The position numbers were made by a program, and so were the translations under genes. From NCBI GenBank assembly GCA_031472005.1, contig PZJY01000008.1, positions 1,302,001-1,366,000 of the forward strand: DNA of 64,000 bases. Reading direction: 5' to 3'. The notes beneath the pieces were generated by a model. That model saw only the letters and a program-made list of their open reading frames with translations. It did not search any database and had not been told where the DNA came from. This document shows positions 43,236-55,600 of the stretch, in pieces. The number at the start of each line of letters is the position of its first letter. Within the stretch, counting starts at the first letter, position 1. The DNA comes from Tetracladium setigerum (taxonomy: Eukaryota; Ascomycota; Leotiomycetes; Helotiales).

Positions 43236-45712
43236 ATGTCAAATGCGACGGCCCAATCTTTTGCGGATGTCTCGACAGCGCAGAACAACCCCCCAATCAT
43301 GCTGAACGGAAAGGCGACTGTCGCAGCGCCAAAGCTCAGCGCCGATGGCCAGGTAGAACTTGAGGACATGCTACCGACCTCGCCAGACCCCAATGAAGAT
43401 ATCATGCAACTAGCACGCATCGGTGATATCCAGGGCATCGAGAGGCTTTATGCTAGTGGGAAGTTCAGTGCCGCGTATTGTGATGAGGAGGGTATCACAC
43501 CTCTGCATGTGCGTCTTCAACCTCACCAACCCGAGCGACTCCCCAACTCGAGCGACTCAAGCTGACTTGTCTATGTAGTGGGCCGCCATTAACAACCAGT
43601 ATGCAACGTGCCAGTTCCTTCTCAAGGCCGGCGTAGACGTCAACCAGAAAGGCGGCGAGTCAGTAGCAACGGCCGCCATGTGGGCTGCGCAGCGATGCCA
43701 TTACTATACTGTCCATTTGTTGCTAGAACATGGCGCAGACCCCTTAGTTATGGATATACAGAGTTACAACATTCTCCACCTCGCAACATTCGAAGGCAAC
43801 ATTTTCTTGCTGGTCCTCCTCCTCCACCAGAACATTCCGGTAGATGTTGCTGATTGCCATGGGCATACTTGTCTCATGTGGGCAGCTTATAAGGGCTTTC
43901 CAGCCTGTGTAGATCTGTTCTTGAGATGGGGGGCAGATGTTCATGCTGCCGACGAGAACGGCTTCACTGCGCTGCATTGGGCATTAGTGAAAGGCTCCCA
44001 GGGCTGCATTCAAAAGTTGATTGAGTATGGTGCGGATAGGTACGCGGAGACCCTGAATGGGAAAACACCAGCCATCACTGCGGAAGAGATGAAGACCGAG
44101 AGAATATGGCATCGAGCCCTGAAGGAATGCGGGTACGACGAAGAAGCACAACCTCGAAATCTGGAATTCCCTATGTCCTCCTGGATTTTGAAGGACAAGA
44201 GGAGCTTTATGACCAAATTCTTCTTTTTATGGCCTTTCTTGATCATCTGGGTTATGGTTATGATTTCGAGTCACATGGTTGTTTATGCTGGCATCCCATT
44301 CGCCTTGTTGGCTGGATATTCCCTCCAATGGATTGCATTGCAGGTAATTGATTATGCGCCGTCTGATATGAGGCAACTACACAAGACTGTAAGTTAAGAA
44401 CCGGTGCTACCTGCCCACCCATCGTTAATTATGTAGCCTTGGCTAGCAGGAATCTTTGCTGGAACGCTCTTCTGGGTGGGAATAAGGTTTTTGACGCATA
44501 TAGCACCAGGCACGTAAGATTCTTCTATCTTCTGGAATTGCCTTCTAACTCAGAACAGGGACCTGGTATCAAATGCCATTCACAAACGTTGGGTTCGTAA
44601 TTGCATACACCTTATGTGGGTATTTCTATTGCTGCACGATGCTCTACGAGCCGGGGTTTGTGCCTAAACTCGGCGGCCTCACGCAACAGAAAGCTATTGT
44701 CAACGATCTTCTAAGCATGTGGAAATTCGACGAGGACAACTTCTGCGTTCCTTGCATGAATCGCCAGCCATTGCGAAGCAAACACTGCAAAAGGTGCAAC
44801 CGATGTGTTGCGAAGCATGATCAGTAAGTCGAGCGAATAATGTGGAGGCGTTTTGACACTAATTAATTGATTGCAGTCACTGCCCATGGGTGAACAACTG
44901 TGTCGGCGTCAACAATCACCGCCATTTCTTCCTCTATCTAATCACACTGGAGGTTGGGCTTCTCCTGCTCGTCAGAATGGTACTCCAATGTAAGTCTGCT
45001 CCCCAGCGCAAAACCATCAATCATACTTGCTCACTAGTGAACAGATTTCGAGAACTTGAAGGACACAGGAAACTCCGAATGCAACATTTTGGCCGAAGAG
45101 TTATGTAAAGTCGTCAACGCAGATCCGTTTACATTAGTTTTGATGATTTGGTCTGCGTTGCAGCTCACCTGGGTGACAATGTTGATGTTTGTACAGTTTG
45201 TGCAGATTTCAAGGGCAATGACAACCTGGGAGAACATGCGTGGAGCACATCACGGATCCAGTGGCAAGGCCTCCGAAGCTATCACTACTGCACTCATCAC
45301 AGGCTCAACCACGCTGGCAGGTGCGCAATTGGGCAATACTGGATTGGGTCCAGATCCAGCTTTACCCCCAACACATGCGCCCGGCCACCATCACCGCCAT
45401 AAGGCCGGCTGCTTCACACAGTGGAAGCGAATCCTCGGTGTGGACACATTCGTCGAGACAGCAATGCAAGGGAATTCTAGTCGCAGCCGACGAAATCGAA
45501 ATCCATTTTCCAATGGGTTCATTGGCAACTGTAAAGATTTTTGGTGTGATCCCGCCCCAGTCTTTGGGCGCAGGCATAACGGGACTGCAATGTTGAGAGG
45601 CCAGGTCGTGGATTATACGAGTATGTATGAAGCTCCTCCTCGGATGATGACAACAAGATCGAGAGGGGATGGAGGAAGGTACGAAAGCGTCGCAGCGGAC
45701 GATGCAGTCTGA
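43236..45712 (+). CDS. AKR1: Palmitoyltransferase AKR1 (ankyrin-DHHC)
   Basis: A Golgi/endosomal S-acyltransferase that attaches palmitate to cytosolic cysteines. Five introns (43509-43578, 44389-44436, 44514-44553, 44824-44876, 44990-45044) give 736 residues. The N-terminal half holds ankyrin repeats (GITPLHWAAINN, AAMWAAQRCHYY, LMWAAYKGFPACVDLFLRW, TALHWALVKGS). Membrane segments start near KFFFLWPFLIIWVMV. The catalytic cysteine-rich domain reads CVPCMNRQPLRSKHCKRCN and then DHHCPWVNNCVG; an intron interrupts the first histidine codon of DHHC. Two more spans and a cytosolic tail with HHHRHK and FVETAMQG follow. Domain order and length match fungal AKR1. The start at 43236 is the first ATG of the frame. 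Confidence 0.95.
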
Positions 45713-46204
45713 TAGAACATGAGTTATGAGAAATGTATATATAGTAATAGGTTTACATCACCCATGTATAACGCTTGAGTAGTTGACCGGTGGTGGGTTT
45801 GTGGTCATGAAGACGAAGACTTGGGAATCAAGACTCGAGGAGTTTGTTGATTCGCCATGTGGTTTCAAAAAGTCCACCCGAGTCCCAACAAGCACTTCAA
45901 CACTTCCGATATCTCTTTCCTTGGCTGAAGAGAGAAGTGATGGCCTAAATCCAGCACGATGAACTAGCTTGTCGGAGGGCTTCATGCTGTTGCTCGTTTG
46001 CCTTCTGTCATAATAAGCATGTTTGACGATAGGCTAAATTGGGTTCGGGTGAAAATGTCCCATGGAAGCCAGCCACCTTCCAAGCGTGCGCATGCTAAAT
46101 TGGCCAGCTAATTGCTTCTCTTCTAGAAAGCCGTTCCTCTGTGTTCATCTCTCGGTAACAAGTACATCATCATACGTGAAGCGAGATTTTAGCGAGCAAT
46201 GCTC

Positions 46205-46236
<32 letters not shown>

Positions 46237-47971
46237 GGCTACCTAGCACCTACCGACCTTTCTAACACCTTTATATATCTTGGCCTAGAAGATTTCCACC
46301 TATGTTATTATGGCCAAATGGTCACTCCTTTTTCTCGCTGGCGTTCCGTGGACCGCCTAGGAGATTAGCACGGCGACAGCAACAAAGTTACCCACAATAT
46401 TCCACTCTTTCTCTCAGGGGGACCGTGGGGGGCGAGATCGGGTTTACTCGGGGCTGCCGGGCCCCAATCTATGAGCTCCACTCCACGAATAATGTTGTTT
46501 TGTTTTCGCTGGAAAGAAATAGACACGACGCATCGTCGAGGTGACTAGCAACGGGAAGTACGGAAAGGAATTGTTGTTGATATGTCTTTCTCTCCAGCCC
46601 TCAAATACATTTTTCCTCACAAGTTGATATCAAAAAAAGTGATGGTCTAGGATTTGGCTGCGTTCCATGGAAATCCGGAAGAATGCTGACTCCCCGAGGG
46701 GCCGGGTAGGATCGGAGTGCAAATTTCCCTCTCACTCTCACCTCCTGACATCCCGCGCCATGCCCTTTATTTGGCCCAGGGCCTTGGCTGGCTGTGAGGC
46801 TGAAATTAGGAGAGCTGTTTGTTGGCGTCATCGAGTGATCCCAACGAAGTTTTTCGCGACACACAAAAGCTCCGATAAGGCTCTCAACGCGGATGACTGT
46901 ACATGTGCTTTGCTTTGCTTTGCTCTGCTCTCCCTCCAGCAATTGGACTTCCTCATTCTTCATCAGTGTCACATGATCCTAGGTGCGAGACGGATGCAAC
47001 AAGGTAGCTTTCTGTGTCTCGACATGGAACTCAGGAAGAATAGCGAGGAGAGATAGCTGTTGAAGAGCTGTCGTTGAATTAAGGCTCCCAACTTTTCAGG
47101 CGTAATCGAGGCAGCCAATGAATCGCAGCCATGCAAGGGGATCGGACGGACAAGGATTGCCAATCTCTCCAAAACAGGTTGGGCGCAGAGAATTTTTTTT
47201 TTCTTTTTTAGAAAAAATAACAAATAAGAAGAAACGTCAGCAAGCCGCCATAATATAGTTTTGTCCCCTTTTGCTTGTGTCTCCTTCCCTTGCCCAAATA
47301 ACTCCAATAATGATGAGACCCCCCGTATTAGGAGTGGCGTACGGAGTACCGTACTGTACACTATTTACGGAGTATTATTATTTGTTTGCTCCTCCCTCCC
47401 TTCATGCGAGCAGCTCCGTAAAGTCCCGTTTGAGATTTCAGAGGCCGCCATTTGAGAGTTCGAGTGAAATCATGAATATCCACCCGCACTCCACTTGTTG
47501 CCGGATCATTGACTCGTTTGATACTTTTGAGCTTCCACAGAGTCCACAGAGTCCACTCACATCCCACAATGCGAGCTCTCATCTCCCACACTCCCACTTA
47601 TCTGCCCCCCGTCGCAGCTCGGAAGGCCAGGCGCGAATAGGGATGGTGTTGGCACCACTGTTTCCACGACATATTCCTGGTTGGACTGCTTGAGACTCCG
47701 TTGAAAAAAAGACCCTCGGATCACTGTGTGCGTAGAGCTCCATCAAGCTGCTGCATCGAGGAAAGTGCCATTTCTCACTCCCTGAAAATTTTCTTTCTCA
47801 CTCCCATTCCCACCTTTCCTTCTCTCCTCTTCTCTCATTCGTATCACTACTCCTCGATATCCTCTTGATCAGACTCAGACTCCTCACTCATCCACTTCCT
47901 CTCCAACTGTCTCTATCACCATCTTCCATCTCACCACCACTACTACCATCACCTCCACTCCTATCTTCACA
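45713..47971. other. Intergenic, 2.3 kb
   Basis: It holds a CAA trinucleotide run (about 46204-46236), a TTTGC run (about 46907-46924), a T-rich stretch near 47190-47210 and the pyrimidine-rich leader region of the ATP synthase gene (about 47780-47960). I see no protein or RNA gene in it. Confidence 0.5.
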
Positions 47972-48522
47972 ATGGCAGCCCGCATGTTCGCACCCAAGGT
48001 CGCTTCCCTCATGGGATCGACCTCCGCAAAGGTTGCCCGCCCAGTTGTCCGCAGCACCTTCAAGGCCAGCGCTCCTTCCACACGAGCATTCTCAGGTACG
48101 TAGACGGCGAGAGCGAGACAGGCGTCTCAGCAACCCAATTGGCAATCCCAATGGATCCTAACGGACAACCTCCAGGTGTTCGCTCCAGCACATTCCAAAC
48201 CCTCAAGCGCCAACAGGCCTCCTCCATCCTCAACCACGCCACCCGCAACATCATGGGCCGTCAATCCACCCGTGCCTTCTCCTCTGAAATCGCTACCGCC
48301 ATGGTCCAAGTCTCGCAGAACCTCGGAATGGGTTCCGCCGCCATTGGTCTCGGTGGTGCCGGTATTGGTATCGGTATGGTCTTCGCCGCCCTCTTGATGG
48401 CTGTTGCCCGCAACCCAAGCATGCGTGGTCAACTCTTCTCCTACGCCATTTTGGGTTTCGCTTTCGTCGAGGCCATTGGTCTTTTCGATCTCATGGTTGC
48501 CATGATGTGCAAGTACGTGTAA
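47972..48522 (+). CDS. ATP9: ATP synthase subunit 9 (c-ring proteolipid), mitochondrial precursor
   Basis: A nuclear-encoded c-ring subunit of mitochondrial F1Fo-ATP synthase. It is 156 residues after one intron (48096-48175; TCA-G|GTACGT to CTCCAG|GT). The long basic, acid-free N-terminus (about 70 residues) is the mitochondrial import sequence and ends near STRAFSSEIA. The mature part has two membrane helices. The first carries the glycine-rich line GLGGAGIGIGMVF and the polar loop ARNPSMRGQ. The second carries the proton-binding glutamate in FVEAIGLFDLM. The ending MMCKYV differs from the more usual fungal MALMAKF-like end, which may mark a paralogue of the kind known in some ascomycetes. 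The upstream leader is strongly CT-rich, fitting high expression. Confidence 0.95.
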
Positions 48523-49296
48523 ATAATTTTCGGTGGTGCGGGAGAGAGGAACAGGGGACGTTTTGCATGGGAAGAAGGTAGAAGAAGACCGGATCGAATC
48601 ATAGACGATAGACTTGGGCTGTGATAGAGATAGATGGGATTAGACAAAAGACTGTACAATAGGATCTTTGTTCTGGAGGCACTAGAATTATGAAAGCATT
48701 TAGCGGTCTCACCATAATTTTCCCCAGGGGATAGAAACGCTTTTGAATTGACAGTTCCGCTCTGAATTCTGAGGGTGTTGTATGTAATCGTACAGTACAT
48801 CATGTGCAACCAAGGTGTCGGGATCGCCAAGAGGCGTGAACGGCGGCGGCCAACAGCCCAACAGCAGCAAGAAGCGACTACCTCGGTACTACTGTATTTT
48901 GCCAGGCGCGATACCGGCGGCTTTGACAAGCGCAACCAGCCACTTGGTGGAAAGAGAGAGATCAATACCTAATTGGTCAATGCAATGGTAACAATGCAAT
49001 TATAATGCAATGTAGCAGCTACTAACTCATTCAACAATCCTATGCGGCTGCAAGTACGGGGTTGGAACATAATCACAAAAGACTTCTACATCAATCATGG
49101 AAGCAAGGCACTAACTACTACTTCACAACAGCATCATCGACAGCTAAATAAAATCCAATTTCTTTCTAATTGGCGAACAGCCTGATAAAGTGCTTTCTTC
49201 TCGCTACAGGTCTTCAAGTGTTGAATGGCTGACCATCGAACCAATCCATGCCGCTAACGCCACGCAAAATGCTACGAACAGACGATCTTTCTATCG
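48523..49296. other. Intergenic between convergent genes
   Basis: About 770 bp between ATP9 (+) and cystathionine beta-synthase (-), holding both 3' untranslated regions. Words such as AATGCAAT repeat near 48979-49010. No gene is seen. Confidence 0.5.
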
Positions 49297-50959
49297 CTAT
49301 ACTTTGGTTTGCTTTACCAACCAGGAGAGTAAATCTACCTTGGTCACGACAGCCACTGGCTTGGGCAGACCACCACTTTGAGCCCCTCCGGATTCAGTCA
49401 CGATCGCTGCACTATTCCACTCGAAGAACTTGCTCAGAGCAGAAATCGGGGTATCCAAGGTGATTTGGACGAACTTTCGCTTGGGTGTCTTTTGCTGCTT
49501 GCCATCTGTGCTTTCCTCCAGACCGTTGGTCCGTGGGGCTTGGTCGAGGTTGCTGATGTCCTTTGGATCGGTAACAACTTCGGGGATTTTTGAGAAGTCG
49601 AACATGACTTCCGAGACCAAACTCTTGCCCGTTGCCCGCCCTCGGCTGATGTAGCTTAGTAGATTTCCAAGAGTTACAAGACCAACCAGCTTTCCCCCGG
49701 TAGGAGCAAGAACTGGCAACTGATCAAATCCTTTCTCTCTCATGGTTTCCACGGCCTCGGAGCACGGAGAGTCGGCGAGCACGGTAGTCACGGGTTTCAG
49801 TCGAAGGGATCGCAGAGTGGCTCCATCATATGGATCCTTCTTCGATGCATCGAGAATTGGAGATGTTGGAGAAGTGACCGCGGGCGATGGTGGGAGGAGA
49901 TCGTTTGCCGCCAACCAATCATCATCTGCGAATTTGCTCAAGTAGCTGCGGATGCTGTCTGGGAGAATGACGACGACGATATCGCCCTTTCCAAGTCCAA
50001 GTTCCTTGACACCTTTCACCATTGCGGCGACTGCACTTCCACTGCTACCTCCGACCAGAAGACCTTCCTCTGCAATGAGTCTTCTAGCATAACCAAACGA
50101 CTCCCGATCGTCTGTCTTGTACCAGACATCCACAATTTCTCTGTCCAGAACATCAGGGATGAAGTCATACCCGATTCCCTCTACTTTGTAACCCTCATTG
50201 GCGTGCTCTTGGTTGAGAACCTCAGGCAATGCAAGGATCGAACCGAAGGGGTCGGCAGCAATGACTTTGATGTCTTTATTGTGCTTCTTCAAGCCCTTGG
50301 CCAGACCAGTGATAGTTCCACCAGTACCGGCACCGGCAACAATGGCCTTAATCTTACCACCTGTCTGCTCCCAGATCTCTTCTGCCGTTCCAAACTCATG
50401 AGCATTTGGATTATCTGGATTGGCGTACTGATCGAGAATGTGCGAATTGGGAATCTCCTTTAGCAGACGCTTCGCAACACCAATATGCGATTCGGGCGAG
50501 TCGAAAGCAGCCTGGGTTGGGGTACGGATGATGGTCGCCCCAAGAGCTCGGAGGACAGCTACCTTTTCAGGCGACATCTTTTCGGGGAGCGTGATGATGG
50601 TCTTGTAGCCCTTGATGGCGCCAACAAGAGCAAGGCCAATACCGCTTGGGAGACAATCAGCACATGAAGGGCATCGCTTGGGGAGGGGTGACCTTACGTG
50701 TTGCCACTGGTCGGCTCAATGAGCGTGTCTCCAGGCTTAATTCTCCCTGATCTCTCTGCCTCCTCGATCATGCGGAGGGCGATTCGGTCTTTGACACTAC
50801 CACCTGCATTGAACAACTCGACTTTAGCATAGACGTCTGCCTCGATTCCCAGACTCTGGGGAATCTTGTTGAGCCGGACCAGCGGGGTGTTGCCAATGAG
50901 CTCCGTGGCGGATTGGGCCAGGAGGGGAAGACGGCAGGTTTGCTCTTGCTAGACGACAT
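49297..50959 (-). CDS. CYS4: Cystathionine beta-synthase
   Basis: A pyridoxal-phosphate enzyme that condenses serine and homocysteine to cystathionine, the first transsulphuration step. The catalytic core has ELIGNTPLVRLNKIP, the PLP lysine in NAGGSVKDR, EPTSGNTGIGLA and AGAGTGGTITG. Two CBS regulatory domains follow (around LKPVTTVL...GFDQLPVL and KFVQITLDTPISAL). One intron lies at 50645-50697. Length is about 536 residues, as in yeast-type enzymes; there is no haem-binding N-terminal extension. The well-placed ATG at 50959 (ACAACAATG, reading MSSSKSKPAV) is one base out of frame with the core. A missing base near 50924-50931 would restore AVLPLLAQSATELIG. As written the N-terminus is broken; an undetected upstream exon is the alternative. 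Confidence 0.9.
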
Positions 50960-51763
50960 TGTTGCGTGTGAATGGGCGATAGGATGCAAAAGCACTTGCT
51001 TTCCTTGGGAAGAGATATAGGGTGATGGATGTGGCAGGTTACTTGAGTGATTGATTGATTGATATCACAACAGAAACCCCGGCGAGAATGAAGGGTGATG
51101 ATGTAAGAATGTGGAGAGAAATAATGTAATGTAATGTAACAGAATGTGTTTTGTCTGCCCCCAAAAGTCGTCAGCTGCAGTGTTTGTGGTGTGATAATAT
51201 TCGTGATTGTTCAAAGGAGAGAGAAAGAAAACCTCATCGTCCCCCACGACGCAGATGCAGGTGCAGGTGCAGGTGCAGAGCAGAGCAGACTCTTTCTTTC
51301 TTCTGCTCGGCTACTGAAGGCATGTTGGAGGGGCTGACTGAGGGGTTCCCTTCCCTTGCCTGGTACGTACTATGGATGAGTAAGCAATCCAATCCGATAA
51401 GGATAAGACATGTCATGATCACGTGTAATCCCTTACTTGCTGGAAAGTCTTGTCTGCATGACGACGCTGCAGGTACGTATCCAGGGCGGGCGGTAATTCT
51501 GAACCGAACTCTACAGTACAAGCAATGCCAAACAAATACCTACAGTACCTACCTACCTACCTACCTTAGTCCTCTACCCTTCGTTCTCAGCCCACCAACC
51601 AACCAACCAACCAACAAATAAATAAACCAGCACCACACGACGAAGAAGAACAACAACCTCTGAAGAAGTCAGCTCGTCAATATTCTCCCCCCCTCCCAGC
51701 CAGAGACAAGAAGGAAGTCCTTCCATAAAGAACTGGGCCAAGTGCTTCCTACTATCATTCACT
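50960..51763. promoter_or_regulatory. Divergent promoter, cystathionine beta-synthase / KRE9-like
   Basis: About 800 bp without genes. It contains ATTG repeats (51048-51062), GCAGGTGCAGGTGCAG repeats (about 51254-51282), a CTAC run (about 51541-51565) and CAAC runs (about 51596-51615). Confidence 0.4.
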
Positions 51764-52680
51764 ATGCGCCCATTCGCAACGCCATCGTTGCTCTTCGCCA
51801 TCCTTCTCTCCTCCACCCCTTCGGTGCTCGCCGACGTACTCTTCGTCTCTCCAGCTGCCGGCGGCTCTGTGACGGGAGGTTCCACATTCACAGTCTCCTG
51901 GAAAGACTCTGGCGCTGCTCCAGCGATCGCAGATCTGACAGCCTTCCAACTCTTCCTATTCTCTGGCTCTAATGCTCAGCCACAACAATTGCTCTCACTC
52001 AGCCCTAAGCCTGTTGATTTTGCGGCTGGGACCTCGTTGGCGGTAACGGTGCCCCTTACGACGGGAGGAACGGGTGCGAATGTATAGTGAGTGACTGACT
52101 GCACAACGAGAACCATCCGGGAAGTAAAACTAATGTGAATTCATTTATTAGCTTCCTCGGCATGATATCGACGGCCAAGGCTGGAGGAACCATTACCAAT
52201 TACTCAGATCGATTTACCCTCACAGGAATGACTGGTGTATTTCCGGCGGCTGTCATTGCCTCCAACAAGGACATCGCGGGGACTGCTGGACCAAAGGCCG
52301 TCAATGCAATAGCAGGAGGTGACACCAAAGCCACCGCTGACCAAGGCGCGTGGGCAATATCCTATAACATGCAAGAGGGACCTACGAGATACGCCCCGAT
52401 GCAGCCCATCCCTCCCACCAAGATCGTCAAGACGGATACAAAGCCCCTCTGGCCAACTTCCTCCGTCCCAATCGCTACTACTTTCCTGCCGGTTTTAGGG
52501 ACGTCAATTGTCACCACACTAACTCAACCACAAACATTCTCAGCAGCAAGTCATGCAAATACAGTAAGTTGATGTGTTCCCATACTACGAATTGAAACGA
52601 TGTTAAGCATTACTCAGGCTGCCGCCCAGTCTCATCCAGTGGATGACATGGAGAGATTTTTGAACCGATGGAAAGATTAG
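51764..52680 (+). CDS. KNH1: KRE9/KNH1-type cell-wall beta-1,6-glucan assembly protein
   Basis: A secreted O-glycosylated protein needed for beta-1,6-glucan assembly in fungal walls. It has 265 residues after introns 52087-52151 and 52564-52617. A signal peptide ends at SVLADV. The family opening line VLFVSPAAGGSVTGGSTFTVSW begins right after it (split here: FVSPAAGG, then FTVSWKDSG). The next exon has YFLGMISTAKAGG and YSDRFTLTGMTG. The C-terminal half has EGPTRYAPMQPIPPTKI, as in Kre9/Knh1, and the short third exon ends HPVDDMERFLNRWKD. Length and layout match filamentous-fungal members. KRE9 and KNH1 are paralogues and cannot be told apart here. Confidence 0.85.
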
Positions 52681-55600
52681 AGATTTTGGTGCTATTCACA
52701 CTGCTCTGTATGTTACATAAAGCGGATATCGTGGGAGGACACTACGTCGGGGCGTTTGGGCATCATTTCACGGTTTTCTTTTTGACGACATATGATGATG
52801 ATGAAACCACGGATCCGGAATAGACGATGGGTCTTCAGTTGCAAGAAGTGCATCTATTAGCTTCGATTCAGGTTGCCGTCGGCTGGTGAGCCCAGTGGCT
52901 TGGTAGCTATGCTACTTTATCTTTGAATGAATTCTGAAGCGACATGCAGAAATGCCACTCAGATTCTTTACAGTACAAATCAGTTGAGCGAGCTTTCCTA
53001 GGCTATGTGTTGACAGAAAAGCACGTACAAGAGAGCAAAGTGCTTTGTTGAAAGAAACAAAATCTAAAGATCATGTGAACATCCAGATATCTCGATTTCC
53101 AATTGTATAAATCTATATTGCACTTTTGCTAGTAGGCTTCGGTAACTTCATTGATTTACCCTCTTTTGCCGGAAGTAAGCCTGTTCTTGGACTTAACAGG
53201 CTACATACAGAACAAGAAAAGGAAAATGTGGATTATGGGAGATGATAGGAGATCACAGGACATAAAAAGAGATGATCGATGCACTTCCAAGAGAAGAGTG
53301 AAATGACATTCTCTCGTATTGATAGCTGAAGAGACATTCTGTTGGCGGAGTTGAAGGCATTACCGAAAACTATACTCGCTTGTATTTCTTCGGCGCACCC
53401 TATTGAAACAGTGCGAAGATACTGGGGAAATATAAAGGCGGTGTACGGTGCAGCTCCAGAATATAAAGTGCATGTGGCCTTCGTCTAGTACCTTTTTGGT
53501 ATCAGGGCGATTCTCCCCGGAGGATCGCGGCCACTCTTGGGCGTTCTTAATGATTGTGCTCTCGGCTTAACGACTTTCCTCATGATATATACCTCGCCTG
53601 CGAATTGTTTCTGTGGCAATGTATACTCCTCCACTTCCCCACACAAACCACTGGTTTATGGTACTCTCAATCGCACACACACGTATTTATAGGAGTAAAG
53701 GCCATCCAGTGTTCTCCCTTGGGTAGGCAAAGACGGTTTAGCCCGTTTGCTGCATGAAGGTAAGGATTTGTTTCCTTGTGCTCCTGGCAAGGCTTATGCC
53801 AAGATCTCGATTGTCGAGGATTCAGATGTGAGTGACATCAGAACATGGAGACTAGGCATGACAGCAAAGTGAAAGAGGCAGATATATTCCAAAACCAGGT
53901 CATGTTCCCTCCTGCAAACTGTTCCTCTAGAACAGAATTCGCTGGGTCATCGCCTGACGTGTAGCAAGTAGCCAGGCAATCTCGAACATCGGCTTCGAAG
54001 TCGTGGATTTGATTTCGAGAAATGCTAGCGAGTCATTTTCAGTGAAGGTGTGCTTTGCTTGGTAGAAGCAAAAGCTGTCGAACTATCAAAGCGATGTTAA
54101 GCTCCAAGAGAATAAATGGGTACGAGGAGAAGAGTGACCGAAAACACCCCCTAGTCGCCAATAAGATGTAAGTGTCGAGCTTTTGGCAATGCCGCTTGCG
54201 ATTCTGATTTTCATCGATGGTGAGGTCGCCAAAGTCGAAAGTAGGTAATGAAGGGATGATGATGTCCTAACCACAGCTAGTGAGAGGAGACGACTCGGAC
54301 CAGGAAATGCTCTCTCTAGCTGTACCAAGTGATCAACAACACAACCAACAAAACACCAGCAATGCAACAATGCAGGGCGATCTAGTCGACAGCAAGAGAC
54401 AGAAATATGCAAGCAAGCTCACCAACAGCCTTGAAGCAATGAAGCACGAATAAGAGGGAATTTATAACCCAATGAAAGACGTTAAAAAGGTTTAAGTCAC
54501 CTCGCTCTTGACACATCAAGTGGGGGATCTCTCTGCAAAGTACTGCACTGTACATACATTCGGAAATGCTTATGAGCTGGCTATCCCTCACTCCTCTACG
54601 ACCAAAATCCTTCCGATCACGGCCATGTGTTGTAGGCAGATGCATGGAGAGGCAGCAGAAAGGTGGTTTCCCGGCGTTCTCCAATCCAAGGGATGAAGTA
54701 TAGAGAGAGAAGCGCTGGCCTCGGTGACGGAGGGAACACCTCCTTGTACCTATTCAATACAGCCAGATCCAGGGTCCAAATCCAAGCCAGCCGATGCAGA
54801 GAGGAAGGAAGAAGAGGAGCGGTTATCCGCAGACGGCAGGCTGGCTGCAGTCTGCCCGCCTGCCATGCCATGCCATGCGGTGTTACCTCACACAGAGCAA
54901 CAGAAGCAAATCTCAGTTTCTGGCGGCCAAATAGGAATGTCCCCGTCTGGGGACTCCACAAGGTCAACAACGTGGGGTGCGCATTACGGACTGTGGGATG
55001 CGGGGGGGGGGAATGGAGGTTTAAATAGTTGAGTTGTCAACAACGAAAAGGGGCTTTGTGGGGAGCCAGTCGGGTCGAGAAGAGAAGAGAAGAGAAAGAG
55101 TGACGACGAAAAAATGTATATTTGGCTAAAGAGATGGTGTGCGACGGGCGAACCAAAAAACTGCAAAAGCCGCAAGACATGGCCCAGGTAGGAAGGCAAA
55201 ACAACGTATCGAGTAGAGCAAAGCAAAGCAAAGCAAATGACAAGAAGAAGTGCATGAAGGTCATTCACAACCACCATCAAAGAAACCCAATCATCTAGGA
55301 CAGCAGCAGCAGCCGCCGCCCAAATACTACAGTACTGAACTGTCAAAGCAATGGTGTTGGATCCAGATCTTTCGAGTGGGGGTGTGTATGTGCAACTCGT
55401 TTTACCAACTATTCTTTCCATTCATTGGTTGTGATTTGAGGCATCGCGATGTTGATTTGTTGTCATTCTGCTGTTTCTCCTTTCTCTGTCTCATTTGGCC
55501 GCGGCCGAAGCACCACCACGGCACAACTGATGCGATGCGATCGATGATGTGGTGATGTGGTGATGTTGTTTGTTGTCGTTGTCCTTGTTGTCGGTTCGTG

